DNA from: Pinus tabuliformis
Lineage: Eukaryota > Streptophyta > Pinopsida > Pinales > Pinaceae
Direction of reading: 5' to 3'
DNA length: 64,000 nt
Assembly (NCBI GenBank): GCA_031772625.1
Contig: CM062817.1
Span: forward strand, 892,476,184-892,540,183
Shown: piece after piece, positions 1 to 11,800 of the stretch
Numbering within the stretch: position 1 is the stretch's first letter
Layout of the letters: each line of letters opens with the position of its first letter
Translations under genes and position numbers: made by a program
The notes under the pieces: model-generated
Database searches by the model: none
The model's input: the letters and a program-made list of their open reading frames with translations, nothing else
What the model was told of the DNA's origin: nothing

Positions 1-5
1 CCTCA

Positions 6-291
6 ATGGAATTGATCACTGAGCAACTGCGACACATTCAAATTGACATCGACATTCTCCGGTACCATAGGTATGAAGACCGCAATGAAATTGTTGCCTA
101 TCTCACTGACATTCAATACAACTAGAACACCCCCTTGGAGCAGCTGGACAACCTTCGACACAGTCTATGTCCCACAAACGAACATCTCCGCATCTTAAAG
201 GCATGCATGGAGCATATTGACTTCCACATTCATGATCGTGTGGGTTACTTTGCAGCTCCCCCTATAATGTCCCCCCATCTCCCTCCTTGAT
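6..291 (+). pseudogene. decayed coding-like fragment, unknown protein
   Basis: An open frame begins with ATG at 6 and runs about 94 codons to TGA at 289-291, broken once by an in-frame TAG near 120. The product would be helical and rich in Glu, Arg, His and Ile, containing EDRNEIVAYLTDIQ. A similar block (HNERNEIISFLNVLQ) occurs at 1,837-2,055, so both may derive from one family. I do not recognise the protein. A retroelement gag origin is possible but unsupported. Confidence 0.3.
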
Positions 292-299
292 TCGTTGCC

Positions 300-1836
300 A
301 TTCGTTTTGATTTGTTTTTGTGTCTCACATAGTATGCTAAGGCCTCAAATCCATCCAGAAGTAAAATATATAAATTGTCTATCTTGGTATTCTCCGACCC
401 CCAATATAAAAAATTATGGTCAAAATGAGGGAGCGGGGGATGTTGAGAGAATTTTTGTACGTTATGCTATTTTGAATATCTAATGGGAAGCTATTTTGAG
501 TGACAAAAAAAAATTAATGGGAAAGAAGAAAAAATACTTGTTTAAATATTGAGAAATAGTTACCCTGATGTGGGTGGATGATCGATGTGAAGGGAAACTT
601 AGGTAGTGGGCAGGGGTGACTGCAACTTCACTAGATCCCACAATTATTAAGGAGGGGGGAAGTTGCATGCCCCCCTCCATCCACCATACGTGTGGAGTTA
701 TAATCCTTAAAATGCCTCGGCCTTTAAGCCATCTCTAGATCGTTCCTCCATGCTACATGAAGTCTGGATTTTAAGAAGGTTACAAGGGCACTGTACAGGG
801 AACCCTACAAGCATGTTCCTCAATCTTGTAGATAATACTTGTGTGAGGGAATTGCAATATTCAACTGGTTTTTCTAACTAATAGATGAAATTTAGGAGCC
901 CCTGAGAAATTAAGCTTCCAACTAGTCACATTCTTCCTACTTTGAAAGCCTTGGGTCTAGCTTGATTTGAGAAGGCAGTTAGCATTCAAATGGGTTTTGG
1001 TCTGAGGAATATGCTACATGATTTCATATCACTAAGGCTAGACTATGGTATTTTATAGTTGACCCTGGCTGAAGTGGCTTCACGGCTCGTCACCCATCTC
1101 TTCCCCAAGTTACATTCCAAGGTAATTATCCATGTTTGTTTACTCCTTCTCAGTAATTTTGCAATGTTCAATTGTGAGGCATTTTTAGGTTCTATGATTT
1201 GCTCTTGTAGTAATTATTTGGTGTTCCTATTTGGCATGTTCATTGAAATTCATTCCATTTTGGATTTAGCCAAGTTATTTGTTAGTGCATCATCTGTGTT
1301 TTCCTCCTAATATCATCCTTCTTGTAGTGTGGGATTTGTTTTGTTGTCTAGGTGTAGCTTTGTTTCTCCCCCCATAGGTGTATGGGAGGTAGTATCTATT
1401 CTTGGGCTTGGTGGAAAGAAAGGGAGGGCCATTTCTAAAGGGGGTTGACCATTTTTGATAGGCTCAATGAAGCCTTTATGGTTGGAGTCACAAAGATGAT
1501 GCCTTGGGTGACCCTCTAGGACTTGAATTGTTTAGATTGTAGCTTGGGCCATAATGTTGAGACAATGAGGTAGCTTCCAGCGTGATGTAGGAGAGAAAAA
1601 CTAGTCCAACCAATATCGCACTAAGACTCAGACTCAGGAGGTGGTCGTTGCCTCCTATGTGCACCAAAGTTGATATTCGTCGATTGAAATGAACTTCCCA
1701 CAAAGAAAGACAACCTTTCTCAAATTTTGAACTCATTGGTGAATTTTCACATTGGCTTCCTGATTTGGGACATACCAGAGGGAGGAGAACTCAATACATT
1801 CACTCAGTCACCTTACACTAGCAGCTGAAGACATTA
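300..1836. other. intergenic DNA, nothing recognised
   Basis: Short open frames occur on both strands but none has a recognisable motif or convincing length. Composition is AT-rich with a polypurine stretch near 510-545. I see no LTR, terminal inverted repeat or RNA gene here. Confidence 0.4.
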
Positions 1837-2055
1837 TTGGGGAAAATTCTCAAGGCAAAACATAACGAAAGAAATGAAATCATTTCATTTCTCAATGTCT
1901 TGCAAAGAAACCAATGGAGGATGCAAGATAGCATGGCCCATTTGGAAACTCACCTATATGACATGGAGAAGCACATACAATGTGAATTCAAGCTATTGAT
2001 ACTCCTTGGTTCCAGACTGGATAACCATACTCTGATAAATTCTTCCAATTCCTAG
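1837..2055 (+). other. short helical ORF, unknown
   Basis: A 72-codon frame encodes a charged, helical product containing HNERNEIISFLNVLQ, followed by repeated Met/His/Glu positions suggesting a coiled coil. It resembles the fragment at 6-291. No complete gene structure or known domain can be seen, so it is probably a relic. Confidence 0.25.
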
Positions 2056-2361
2056 ATGGATATTGGTTGTGTGCTTATTTCGATGGTTTTTTGGCTTCTC
2101 AAACATATTTTGTTTTGGTTATCATAATCCTTTTTGTCTACTGTAAAAATTTTGGTTAATCATGTACTAGCCAACAAATATAGTAAGAGTGAGGTTGGTA
2201 GAATTTTGAAAATCTATAGACAACAATATAACTTTTTGACTTAATGAAAAACTTCTGATTTACAAATAAAATATATTGAGAAATTGTTACAAGAAAGAAT
2301 GATGAGTTATGCATTGAAAAATTATTTGATGCAGATACAATGGAAAAATTGAGCCTAGAAT

Positions 2362-3735
2362 TTTTAGTCATAGTGCCTAAGGTTGGTAGTTTTGATGACC
2401 TCTCTCGGTTGCATATGCCAATCAAATTCTCTCCAACACATTCTAAGAGGTGGGTAGTCACCCATTAGATGCACCCATCACCCATCATGCTAGGTACATC
2501 CAACTTAACATCCAATAATTAAGGGGATTTTCATTGTTTCCAAACTCATTATCATTGTCAGCGTTGTCTATAGTGACTTGTTTGTAAAGTGTGTTTCTCC
2601 CACCACTCATCATGCCAGGTACATCCAACTTAGCATCCAATAGTTAAGGGGTTTTTCATTGTTTCCAAACTCATTATCATTGTATCCCTTATTTGTAAGA
2701 CATGTTGTTAGCAATTAGTTACATATTTTTAGCATTTGACTTCTGTCCAAAAGTTCTTTAATGGGGATTTTCATGATTTCCCAACTCATTATCATTGTGT
2801 GCTTATTTGTGCAATCAATGGCATCTTTTTATCATTTGAGTTATGTCCAAGAGTTCTATAATGTTTCTTTATTTTGAATGGCTCTTTTGTGGCGTTATAT
2901 ATATGCTAGTCGATTTTCATAATAAAATAAGCCACCTTTATTCTTAGGTTTTTACTCTATTTTCTTGTAATTATTCATGTTTTTTGGTGAATTGCTCTTC
3001 AAGCTAGTGTGCTTCATCTCTTTGTTGGTGGAAAATTTTAAAAATTACATCATTTGTTATTAGGCCTTTAGTTTAAGGTTTCACTTTCATTAATCAATGC
3101 CTCTTTCAATAATACTAGCTTGAGCGATAGAGAAATAGACCTAGTTCTTTGGAGTGTGCCATTTGACCAAAATCTATATTGGCACTTGCTCTCAATGTTC
3201 TCCTTTCTTTAATTTTGAATTAAAGTGGAAGCTTGGTTTTGGCAAGTTGATCTCATTAGATTTGGTTAGTATCCCAAACCTCCCACCTAAATCTCATTAG
3301 ACATGTTTTTAGGTCAAATTTTAATAGTTTTTGTGACATTTTAAAGTATCTAGTACTTGATTTATCCTTTGCATTTTCATTGGATTATTCTATTCCATTA
3401 TTGGAATTCCTTAACATTGCATCCACATACCTCTAACATTGTAAGGTTTGTAAGATCACTCACATAACCCTTAGAATATTTCTAACTAGGGCATTAGGTC
3501 CCCTTAGAATCTAATGATTTGTAGTATTAGCTTTTCAACCTTCACTTATGACTCCTCATTAAGAACCCTTAATTGATGAGTCTAGAACTCGTGATGCTCT
3601 GATAGGAGGTCCGTTGTGACATAACTCAATGCTCCATCTTTAAGCTAGATACTAAGATTATTCTACCAAAATATGGAGGTTATATGAATGTAGAGTCCTT
3701 GGATCCCTTGATCCATAGCCTCTTATAACATACCT
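2362..3735. repeat. dispersed repeat family, copy 1
   Basis: This stretch is closely similar, in the same order, to 16,456-16,760 plus 18,900-19,862. Shared blocks include one with TAAGGTTGGTAGTTTTGATG near 2,380 and 16,470, and a block ending GATCCATAGCCTC near 3,720 and 19,860. The second copy is interrupted by about 2 kb of unrelated DNA. No coding capacity is visible. Confidence 0.65.
2465..2810. repeat. local tandem subrepeats within the dispersed family
   Basis: Two good and one partial copies of a unit with CACCCATCA, GGTACATCCAACTTA, AAGGGGATTTTCATTG and CTCATTATCATTGT start near 2,470, 2,600 and 2,755. Related copies lie at 16,560-16,760. Unit length varies between copies. Confidence 0.6.
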
Positions 3736-6680
3736 CCATTTCATAAAAATAAAACATTTTACTTTAACATTACTAAAATTGAGCATATTTCTACAACACT
3801 GTCCTTTTTTCTTCTTGCCACAACCTTACTAAGTATTGCTTATTGTTCTCATTTTGTTGCAAGGAATCTATTTTGGATTTTGAAAATTGATTTATTCCAA
3901 TTCTGTCTACATATGGATATAATTTTTTTGATGCACCATATTACTATCCATTGTATTTTTTTTATTACATAGGATATTAACTCCATTTAATTTAATATGA
4001 TTATGATTCAACTCATTCTAAACTCCTTATATAGCGCTACTTGTGGCACATTCTTTTTTTCCCTTTAATTCATTTCAAAAGGTCAAACTACCCTCTAAGG
4101 AAATAGTTCTTTGTAATATTATTAATCACTGGATTCACCTTTGTTTTCTGGTTACCTATTTCAAGGCTTCCATAATTCAAGGTAAGATATAATAAAAGTT
4201 TCGTTTAAAACATTAATTTAATTTTAATAAAACAATGGTTATCCACATATATACTAATCTCTTTTCCCTCATGCTACATCTTATACCTCAACAAGGACCA
4301 CAATTAACATATTTATCAAAGTTATAGATTCGTGCCTCACAGATATACCACTAGGCACATTTCCCATATTACAAGGTTAACTCTCCTTTCCATTTTAAAC
4401 CCCATTCATATGGATTTTATCATACATATGGGATATAAATTATATTAAGGGCTTGGCCCCGACGATACACTTGGCGATATGGTTGGATGTCGCGACATCC
4501 ACTCCACATGATTTCACATGGCTTTAGGACAGTCACACTTTCAATGAATCAGATTTAGACTCTAGATATAATGGTGGGGATTCATTAAGGTTACTAAAAA
4601 CAACTAACCCTAATATACATACTCATTTCACTCTTTCCATTTGGTTCGTGAAACCAGGGTGTTGCTCTGCAATTGCTGAAAGGTTCCTTGGCTTTTTCGT
4701 ATCCATATGGTTTCACTTACACCTAGATATTCATGGTTATGAACATGAATTTTCATCCTTCGCTCTCAAAGAAGAGGTAATTACTTCACACTTCATTACT
4801 ATAGTTATATAAATGTATTTTATTTAGTTTTCTTGCATCTTTCGTTACATTTACTAATTCATATTACTTATTCTTTTGTTCTTGTTCATAGGTATTCCAT
4901 ATAATTTCCTATCTAAGTTATTTTTTAAGCTTTGTCTCAACTTGATTTACGGGGTTTCACTGCTAAATCTATCAACATGAGGTAATTCCTTCCTTATGCT
5001 AGAATTTTCTTGTACACAATAGTAATCTACCGTAGTAGTCTGATATTATCTTAACCCTTGATTTTGGTTACAGAGAAGGAGCGACTACAACTAGGGTTCA
5101 TCCCTTGCTTGCGCTACGACTAGGGAAACTTATAGGGTAATTTTCTTTTCCCTTTCTATTTATTATGGCAAAATCCTCTATTTATAATCTTGTCCATATG
5201 TTGTTTTTCGATTGGAGTTTCTTTGCTATCTGGGATAGAGACAAAGTACCTCAAATATCATCCACTTAGTCACTTTATTATGGAAATACATGAGTGACAA
5301 AGGACAATTATTTAAGATTTTCATTTGAAGTGGTAATAACTTTTTCCATTGTAACCATAAAGGTTACCATCTCGTTTTTACAGTCATTACTCTACACGAC
5401 CATGGCACCGAGATCATTTTTGTAAAGATTCATCTTAGTTTTTTTTTCATTGAGTTTTTTTCTTTTCTTTTAATATTTTATTCCTACCTAATACTAACTG
5501 ACATGTCCCTTGGAAATTGTAGCTTTGGAGAGGATGCGCCAACATTTGCTTTTCAGGTATGCTTGCTGGTACAAGTCTTCATTTTTATTTTGCTTTTCAT
5601 AAATACCCTTTTTCGAATTCTTTCTTTGTGATTCAAGATACTAATTCTCTATGTCCTTTTCAATGGTTACAGGTATGATTTATGGAAGAAAATGACACTC
5701 GTTAAATTTGTTCCAAGGGTTTCTTCTTTAACTCAGAATTTGACTTTAGTTTTTTTGGCCTACAAGTCGGGATTTTTAGATTTACCCACCCTATGTCTGA
5801 GGCTACTATAGCATACAACTATAAATTGGATGTGTGAATCATAACCAAATTTATGGTTTTTATCTTTTGATTTCTTCAAACCCTACAAAGTTTCGAATTG
5901 TATATCTTGTCCTTGGGGCCTTAAACACTAGACATTTATCTTTCTTCAGGCTCTTTTCCTATTCTTATATACACATATGGTTTTATTTTATTTTTTTAAA
6001 TCATATTCTCCTTTTGACCAAGTACAGAATCTATACTTGTAATAGATCTAGAATGTATAGTTACCATGGCGAATTTCAATTTCTCTTGTTACCATGTAAA
6101 GGTTACACACATATATATTTATCACACAAGTTATATACACACATATTGCACTTTGGTTGAATTATGTGCTACAATCATTTTCCATAGTTTCTTATTTTAC
6201 TGTAATCGAAGTCCGAGTTTCCTTTTTTCTCATTTGAATTAACGCTATTACTATTTCAATATAGTGTTCGTATAATATCTGGTTGATTATATTACTCCTC
6301 CTCGTTGTATTATACTTTGTGTTCAATCTCTGAATTTCTATACAATTGTTTGTAATAAGGTTGACTTATTACCTCTTTTGTAAAGTAGTAAAGGACTTGG
6401 TCTTGAACTCTTCCATGATTTTATTATTTTTATATAACTGGGATACTTAATGAAATTTACCAAGGAATGCTAAAATTCCTACGCACTTTATTAGGCTATT
6501 AGAACCATTCGACCAAGTTGCTGGTATTATATAGTTTCCAAAGGATTATTTAGTGTTATACACGTCCTGTAAAAGAACTTAGAAAGTTGCTATCATTTTA
6601 ACATGCTAAGTATAAGCATACAGTTCCTCTAATAATCAATTTGTTTCACTAGACTCACAAACAGAAGGAATAGGTTATGT
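3736..6680. other. AT-rich intergenic DNA, no supported gene
   Basis: Long T-rich runs and scattered AG/GTAA-type sites occur, but no frame carries a motif I recognise. A perfect 18-bp palindrome, TGGATGTCGCGACATCCA, lies at 4,484-4,501 in a slightly GC-richer patch. Exon-like segments near 4,640-5,700 were considered and not accepted. Confidence 0.4.
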
Positions 6681-6681
6681 A

Positions 6682-7420
6682 CACTAGTACAAAATGGCTA
6701 ATTTGTTACTAAAAACAACTAAAATTTGCATATAAACAACTATTTTTCAGTCAGTGACCAATAATGGCTAATTTACAATATCTTATAATGCGACCAACTT
6801 TTAGTCATTTTAGCTTAGTCATTAATTGGTTGTCTCAATATTATCGTCTAGTAGTATATTTAGTCATAAATTTGGCAATTAATTTAGAAATGAATTGTCA
6901 CAATTATAGACCAAATAAATAACAAAATATACTATTATATGATCGCCCGAGAAAACCAATTAGTGACCAAAAAAATATGACCAAAATGTTGGTCACGTTA
7001 TAAGATATTGTAAATTAGCTACTAATAGTAATATATATGCAAATTTTAGCCATTGTTTGAAACCAATTAATGACTAAAGAAATATGACTAAATTTTGGTC
7101 GTGTTATAAGATACTGTAAATTAGCTACTAATAGTCGTTTATATGCAAAATCCAGTCGTCATTTGTAATCACAAATTGATCATTTATAGTAGTCATTTAT
7201 CTTTCTTTGGTAGTTTCCTATTCATTATATAAACGACCGATTTAATAGTTTATACTCATTTTATTTACTTTCATTAATAATCATTATAAACGACTAATTT
7301 AGTCATTGTATATGCATTTTATTTGTGTTCATCATTAATCAATACAAACTACTAATTTAGTAGTTTTAGATTGATTTTATGTGTTTATTATTAATCAACA
7401 TAGATTAATTAGTATGGAAA
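6682..7420. mobile_element. CACTA-like / fold-back transposon end
   Basis: The segment opens with CACTAGTACAAAATGG at 6,682, which resembles termini of plant CACTA (En/Spm) transposons. Within it, 6,717-6,810 matches the reverse complement of 6,975-7,051, and again of 7,083-7,160 (blocks with TTTGCATAT, CTAATTTACAATATCTTATAA and GACCAA). Three further units of about 62 bp (AAACGAC/AAACTAC...ATTAATCA) follow at 7,220-7,410. Subterminal repeats in both orientations are typical of CACTA elements. No opposite terminus or transposase was found, so this is a fragment or a non-autonomous element. Confidence 0.45.
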
Positions 7421-8024
7421 AAAAATGTCATACAATGTGCATGTTCATCTAATACGAAAAAAAATTACATATATTAATTACAATACTAAATAATATCAAT
7501 TACAACTGTAAATAATTTCAACCACATGAATTATATTATATGAAATGTCAAGTATTACAATATGAGTTTCCAACTTAATATTAGTTAGGTTACAATTTAC
7601 ACATGAAATATTGTTTCATCACTTCAAAACATTATCGTTGTGTTGCCAAGGCATTGCAGGCGAATTCACCAACTCTAAATGCTTGACCATCAATATGCAT
7701 GTATTATGCATGATATTAACTTTAAGGTTATCACTAGATCAATTATCTTTTCTCTCTCTTTTTATTTGTCGATCCAACGTTATTGTTTCTCCTCTCTCTT
7801 CAATTCCTGCTTCTTACCATCAATATTGAGTCCCTCTTTTGAAAATGAAAGAAGATACAATGCAAAGTATAAGACACGAAAGATAGTGAACATTGGAATA
7901 TAAACTAAAGTAGACTATAAATGATTTATATGACATATACTTCAACATCAACAATGTTAATGCCATTCTTCCCTAGAAAAGAAAGAAGCTCAAACAAGTT
8001 TCTTCAGTTGGGAAATAGTTGCCA
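7421..8024. other. AT-rich spacer, nothing recognised
   Basis: Contains A-rich runs and short frames without motifs. It separates the fold-back region from the tandem repeat at 8,025. Confidence 0.35.
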
Positions 8025-8512
8025 CCATGTGGCTAGATGAACTGTATAAACAAAGAAAATAAAATGTCACCATAGAAAAGAACACCTTAGAAACTTAGTA
8101 TTCAACCTTTAAAAAAGATTAGACAAAATCATGCCAACTAAATTACATTCTAAAAATCTTAGGCTATAGATAACTTGTGAAAAAAAATGGAAATAAAAAA
8201 TAATATATAATAAATAATGTATGACAACTAGTTGGAAAATTGCATCATAGAAGAAAACAATTATACTATGGTTAGATGACCTGTGTAAACAAAGGAAATA
8301 AAATGTCACCATAGAAAAGAACACCTTAGGAACTTAGTATTCAACCTTCAAGAAAATCTTAGGCACAATCATGCCAACTAAATTACATGCTAAAAATCTC
8401 AAGCTATATATACCTTGTGAAAACACAAGGAAATAAAAAGACAACATATAATAAATAATATATGACAACTAAGTTGACAAATTGCATCATAGAAGAAACA
8501 AATTCTCATATG
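8025..8512. repeat. tandem repeat, two units of about 240 bp
   Basis: The unit that includes AAATAAAATGTCACCATAGA at about 8,058 recurs at about 8,299. The rest, including CATGCCAACTAAATTACAT and TTGCATCATAGAAGAA, follows in register. The units differ by scattered substitutions and small indels. It ends about 25 bp left of the chromovirus insertion. Confidence 0.7.
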
Positions 8513-8537
8513 GTTACCCTACATGTGGGTGGGTAAC

Positions 8538-8870
8538 TGTTATGAAACCAGCTCAAGAAAAGATAGAAAAGATAGATCAATGCCTTAGAATTCAGCCTCT
8601 TCAAGGGGGCAACCTCCTTTACAATACATAAATGAACATTTTTTGGATGATTCAAATGACAAAACCTCCTTTCTATATATATGAGTCTAAGGAGTCACAA
8701 TATAATCCAGCCGACCTAACAATAATAATATAAAGCCACAAAAATAACAATAGAGGGATTCTATGGGGCACAGAAATAACAATATGGGGGGAATAGGGGC
8801 ACAACAATATAAATAAGGGGTATAACTATAATAGTAATGGGGTAATCACTAGTATTATAGGGACCCAACA
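8538..8870 (-). repeat. 3' LTR of element 1
   Basis: 333 bp, same length as the partner at 14,079. On the minus strand it follows the purine-rich tract. It contains TCTATATATATG (plus strand) at the place corresponding to the TATA box of the other LTR. Left flank is the target duplication GTAAC. Confidence 0.92.
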
Positions 8871-8886
8871 TGACCCTGTCCTTCAA
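8871..8886 (-). promoter_or_regulatory. polypurine tract of element 1
   Basis: Read on the minus strand the bases directly before the 3' LTR are GAAGGACAGGGTCA, a purine-rich run in the position expected for plus-strand DNA priming. It is interrupted by C and T, so it may be partly degenerate. Confidence 0.55.
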
Positions 8887-8899
8887 AAAAGTGTTGTCC

Positions 8900-11800
8900 T
8901 CAACGCTTGAGTAATTCTGGATACTTCTGCATAAAATTCTCATCCTCCCATGTGGAATCTTCAGCGGATAAGTTCTTCCACTTGATAAGATACTCTGAAA
9001 TTGATCGATTTCATAGCTGTCGAGTTCTTGTTTCTGTGACTGCTTCCGGTTCCAATATAATTTTTCCTTCCTTGTCAAGTTCTGGCAATATTGTTTGAAT
9101 TGGGAGCTTGTCGCCTATAACCTTCTTTAAACATGAAACATGGAAAACTGGGTGCAATCGAGAAGCTGCACGAAGCTCCAATTTGTATGCCATAGTACCA
9201 ATCTTTTGCAACACCTTGTACGGACCATAATACTTTGGTGATAGTTTATTATCCTTCTTAGCTTGCTTTAGGGACATTTGCTTATATGGTTGTAGCCGTA
9301 GGAATACCCAATCACCTACATCAAAACTTCTTTCACTGCGATGTTGATCTGCCTGTTGTTTCATTCTATTTTGTGCCAACACGAGGTTATCCTTTAAGAG
9401 TTGGAGGACCTGTTGTTGATGTTCGATGTGCTGTTCCACTGCTTGAACCTTAGAATTTTCTCTTAAATATGATGTGATGGATGGTGGTTGATACCCATAA
9501 AGTGCCATAAATGGGGTCATTTTTGTTGCTGTATGGAAGGAAGTGTTATACCACCATTCAGCCAGAGGCAACCATTTGACCCATTGTGTCTATTTATCAG
9601 ATACAAAGAAACGAAGATATCCTTCCAAACATTTGTTTACTATCTCAGTTTGCCCATCAGATCGAGGATGATAAGATGAGCTATGAGCTAACTGAGTACC
9701 AAGACAAGAAAATAATTCTGTCCAAAAATTTCCAGTGAAAATGGGATCTCTGTCACTTACAATAATCTTTGGGTTTCCATGTAGCTTTTGAACTGTTTCC
9801 ATAAATGCAGTAGAAACCGTATTGGCTTTAAATGGGTGTGATAATGCACAAAAGTGTGCATACTTGGTAAGTCTGTCAACTACCACCATGATGACACTCT
9901 TTCCCTCAGACTTGGGTAAACCTGTGATAAAATCCATTGAAACCTCCTCCCAACGTTGGCTTGGAATGGATAAAGGTTGTAATAGACCCGGTGTCTTAAT
10001 TGTTTCAACTTTATTTTGTTGGCAAACCAAACATTCCGCCATAAACTTTTGAATATCTAATTTAAGGCCATCCCAAAAAAATTCCTTCTTAACCCTATGG
10101 TAAGTTTTTAAAAATCCTGAGTGCCCTCCTAAGGGAGAAGTGTGCAATTCCATAAGAATCTTTTGTTTTAGCTGGGAATTCTTACAGAGGTATAAGCGAT
10201 CTTTGTACCATAACGAATCATTTTGCCAGCTAAATGTATCAGAAGTACTGGAATCTTGTTGTAGCTTTCGAATAAGTGCCCACACTTCTTCGTCATTCTT
10301 CCATTCCTCCCTTGCTTCGTTTATCCAATGGATAATAGAAATGGCACACAAAAATGCTTCCACATCCTCATCCTTTCTTGAGAGTGCATCTGCCACCACA
10401 TTTTGCTTCCCTTTTTTGTAGACGATTTCAAAGTCATAACCCAACATCTTTGTGACCCACTTTTGTTGCTCTTCAGAGGATAATATTTGTTCTAAAAAGT
10501 ATTTAAGGCTATCATGATCCGTTTTTACCTTGAAGTGTCTTCCCATTAGGTAGGGTCGCCATTTCTTAAGTGCATGGAGTATTGCCAACATTTCCTTCTC
10601 ATAAATAGCTTTTCTTAAAAACTTTCCCTTGATTGGACGACTTTCAAAAGCAATGGGTCTTTCATCTTGCATTAGAACAGCACCAATTCCATTTCCTGAA
10701 GCATCACATTCCACAATAAAGGTTTTTGTGAAGTCTGGTGTAGCTAAGACCGGTGCTTGGCACATTACCTCTTTAAGATGTTCAAAGGCCTTTGTTGCTT
10801 CCGGAGTCCATGAAAATGAATCTTTCTTCAATAATGTTGTTAGAGGTGCTGCTATTCTCCCATAATTCTTAAAAAACTTGCGATAATACCCTGTCAACCC
10901 AAGAAATCCTCGCAGATGCTTTATGGATGTGGGGATTTTCCATTCCTTAATGGCTTTAATTTTGCTAGGGTCTACCTTAACTCCTTCATGAGATACAATA
11001 TGACCCAAATATTCCACCTCCTGGACTCCAAAGAAACATTTGGATCTTTTTGCATATAATTGTTTCTCCTCCAATAGTTGTAGCACCTTGTCAACATGTT
11101 CAACATGATCCTTCCAATACTTGCTGTAGATTAGTATATCATCAAAAAATACTAACACAAATTTTCTAAGGAATGGTTTGAAAATTGAATTCATCAAACC
11201 TTGAAATGTTGAAGGTGCATTGGTAAGGCCAAAAGGCATGACCAAAAATTCATAATGACCCTCATGAGTTCTAAATGCCGTTTTCGGAATGTCTTCAATC
11301 TTCATTCTGATTTGATGATATCCCGAACGAAGATCCAACTTGGTGAAGTAAATTGATCCATGCAATTCATCCAGTAATTCATCAATGACAGGAATGAGGA
11401 ACTTATCTTTAATAGTGAGCTTGTTGAGCTCCCTATAATCCAGACACATGCGCCATGATCCATCCTTCTTGTGTACCAATACTACTGGAGCTGAGAAAGA
11501 ACTTTGACTTGGTTGAATTATACCAGCCTCTAGCATTTTTGCAACCATACGTTCAATTTCACTTTTTTGGACATAGGGATATCTGTACGGCCTGATGTTT
11601 GGAGGAACACTTCCTGGAATCAGATGAATAGCATGATCATGATCACGCATAGGTGGGAGACCTTTGGGAGTCTCAAATACCTTGGAATGATTGTCTAGGA
11701 CTTTTTGGAGATCTGGAGAAATAGACGATTCCAATGTGGAAACATCTAGCGAACATAATTGTGCAATTACACCTCTTTGCTCCTTTTTTAGAAGCTTAGT

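Noticed and set aside
4484..4501. 18-bp perfect palindrome as a regulatory site
   Set aside because: No nearby gene, and a palindrome of this size can occur by chance in 64 kb of repeat-rich DNA. Kept only as a note.
4600..5720. Exon-like segments between AG and GTAA/GTATG sites
   Set aside because: Several candidate exons exist but frames do not join into a recognisable protein and stops occur within them.
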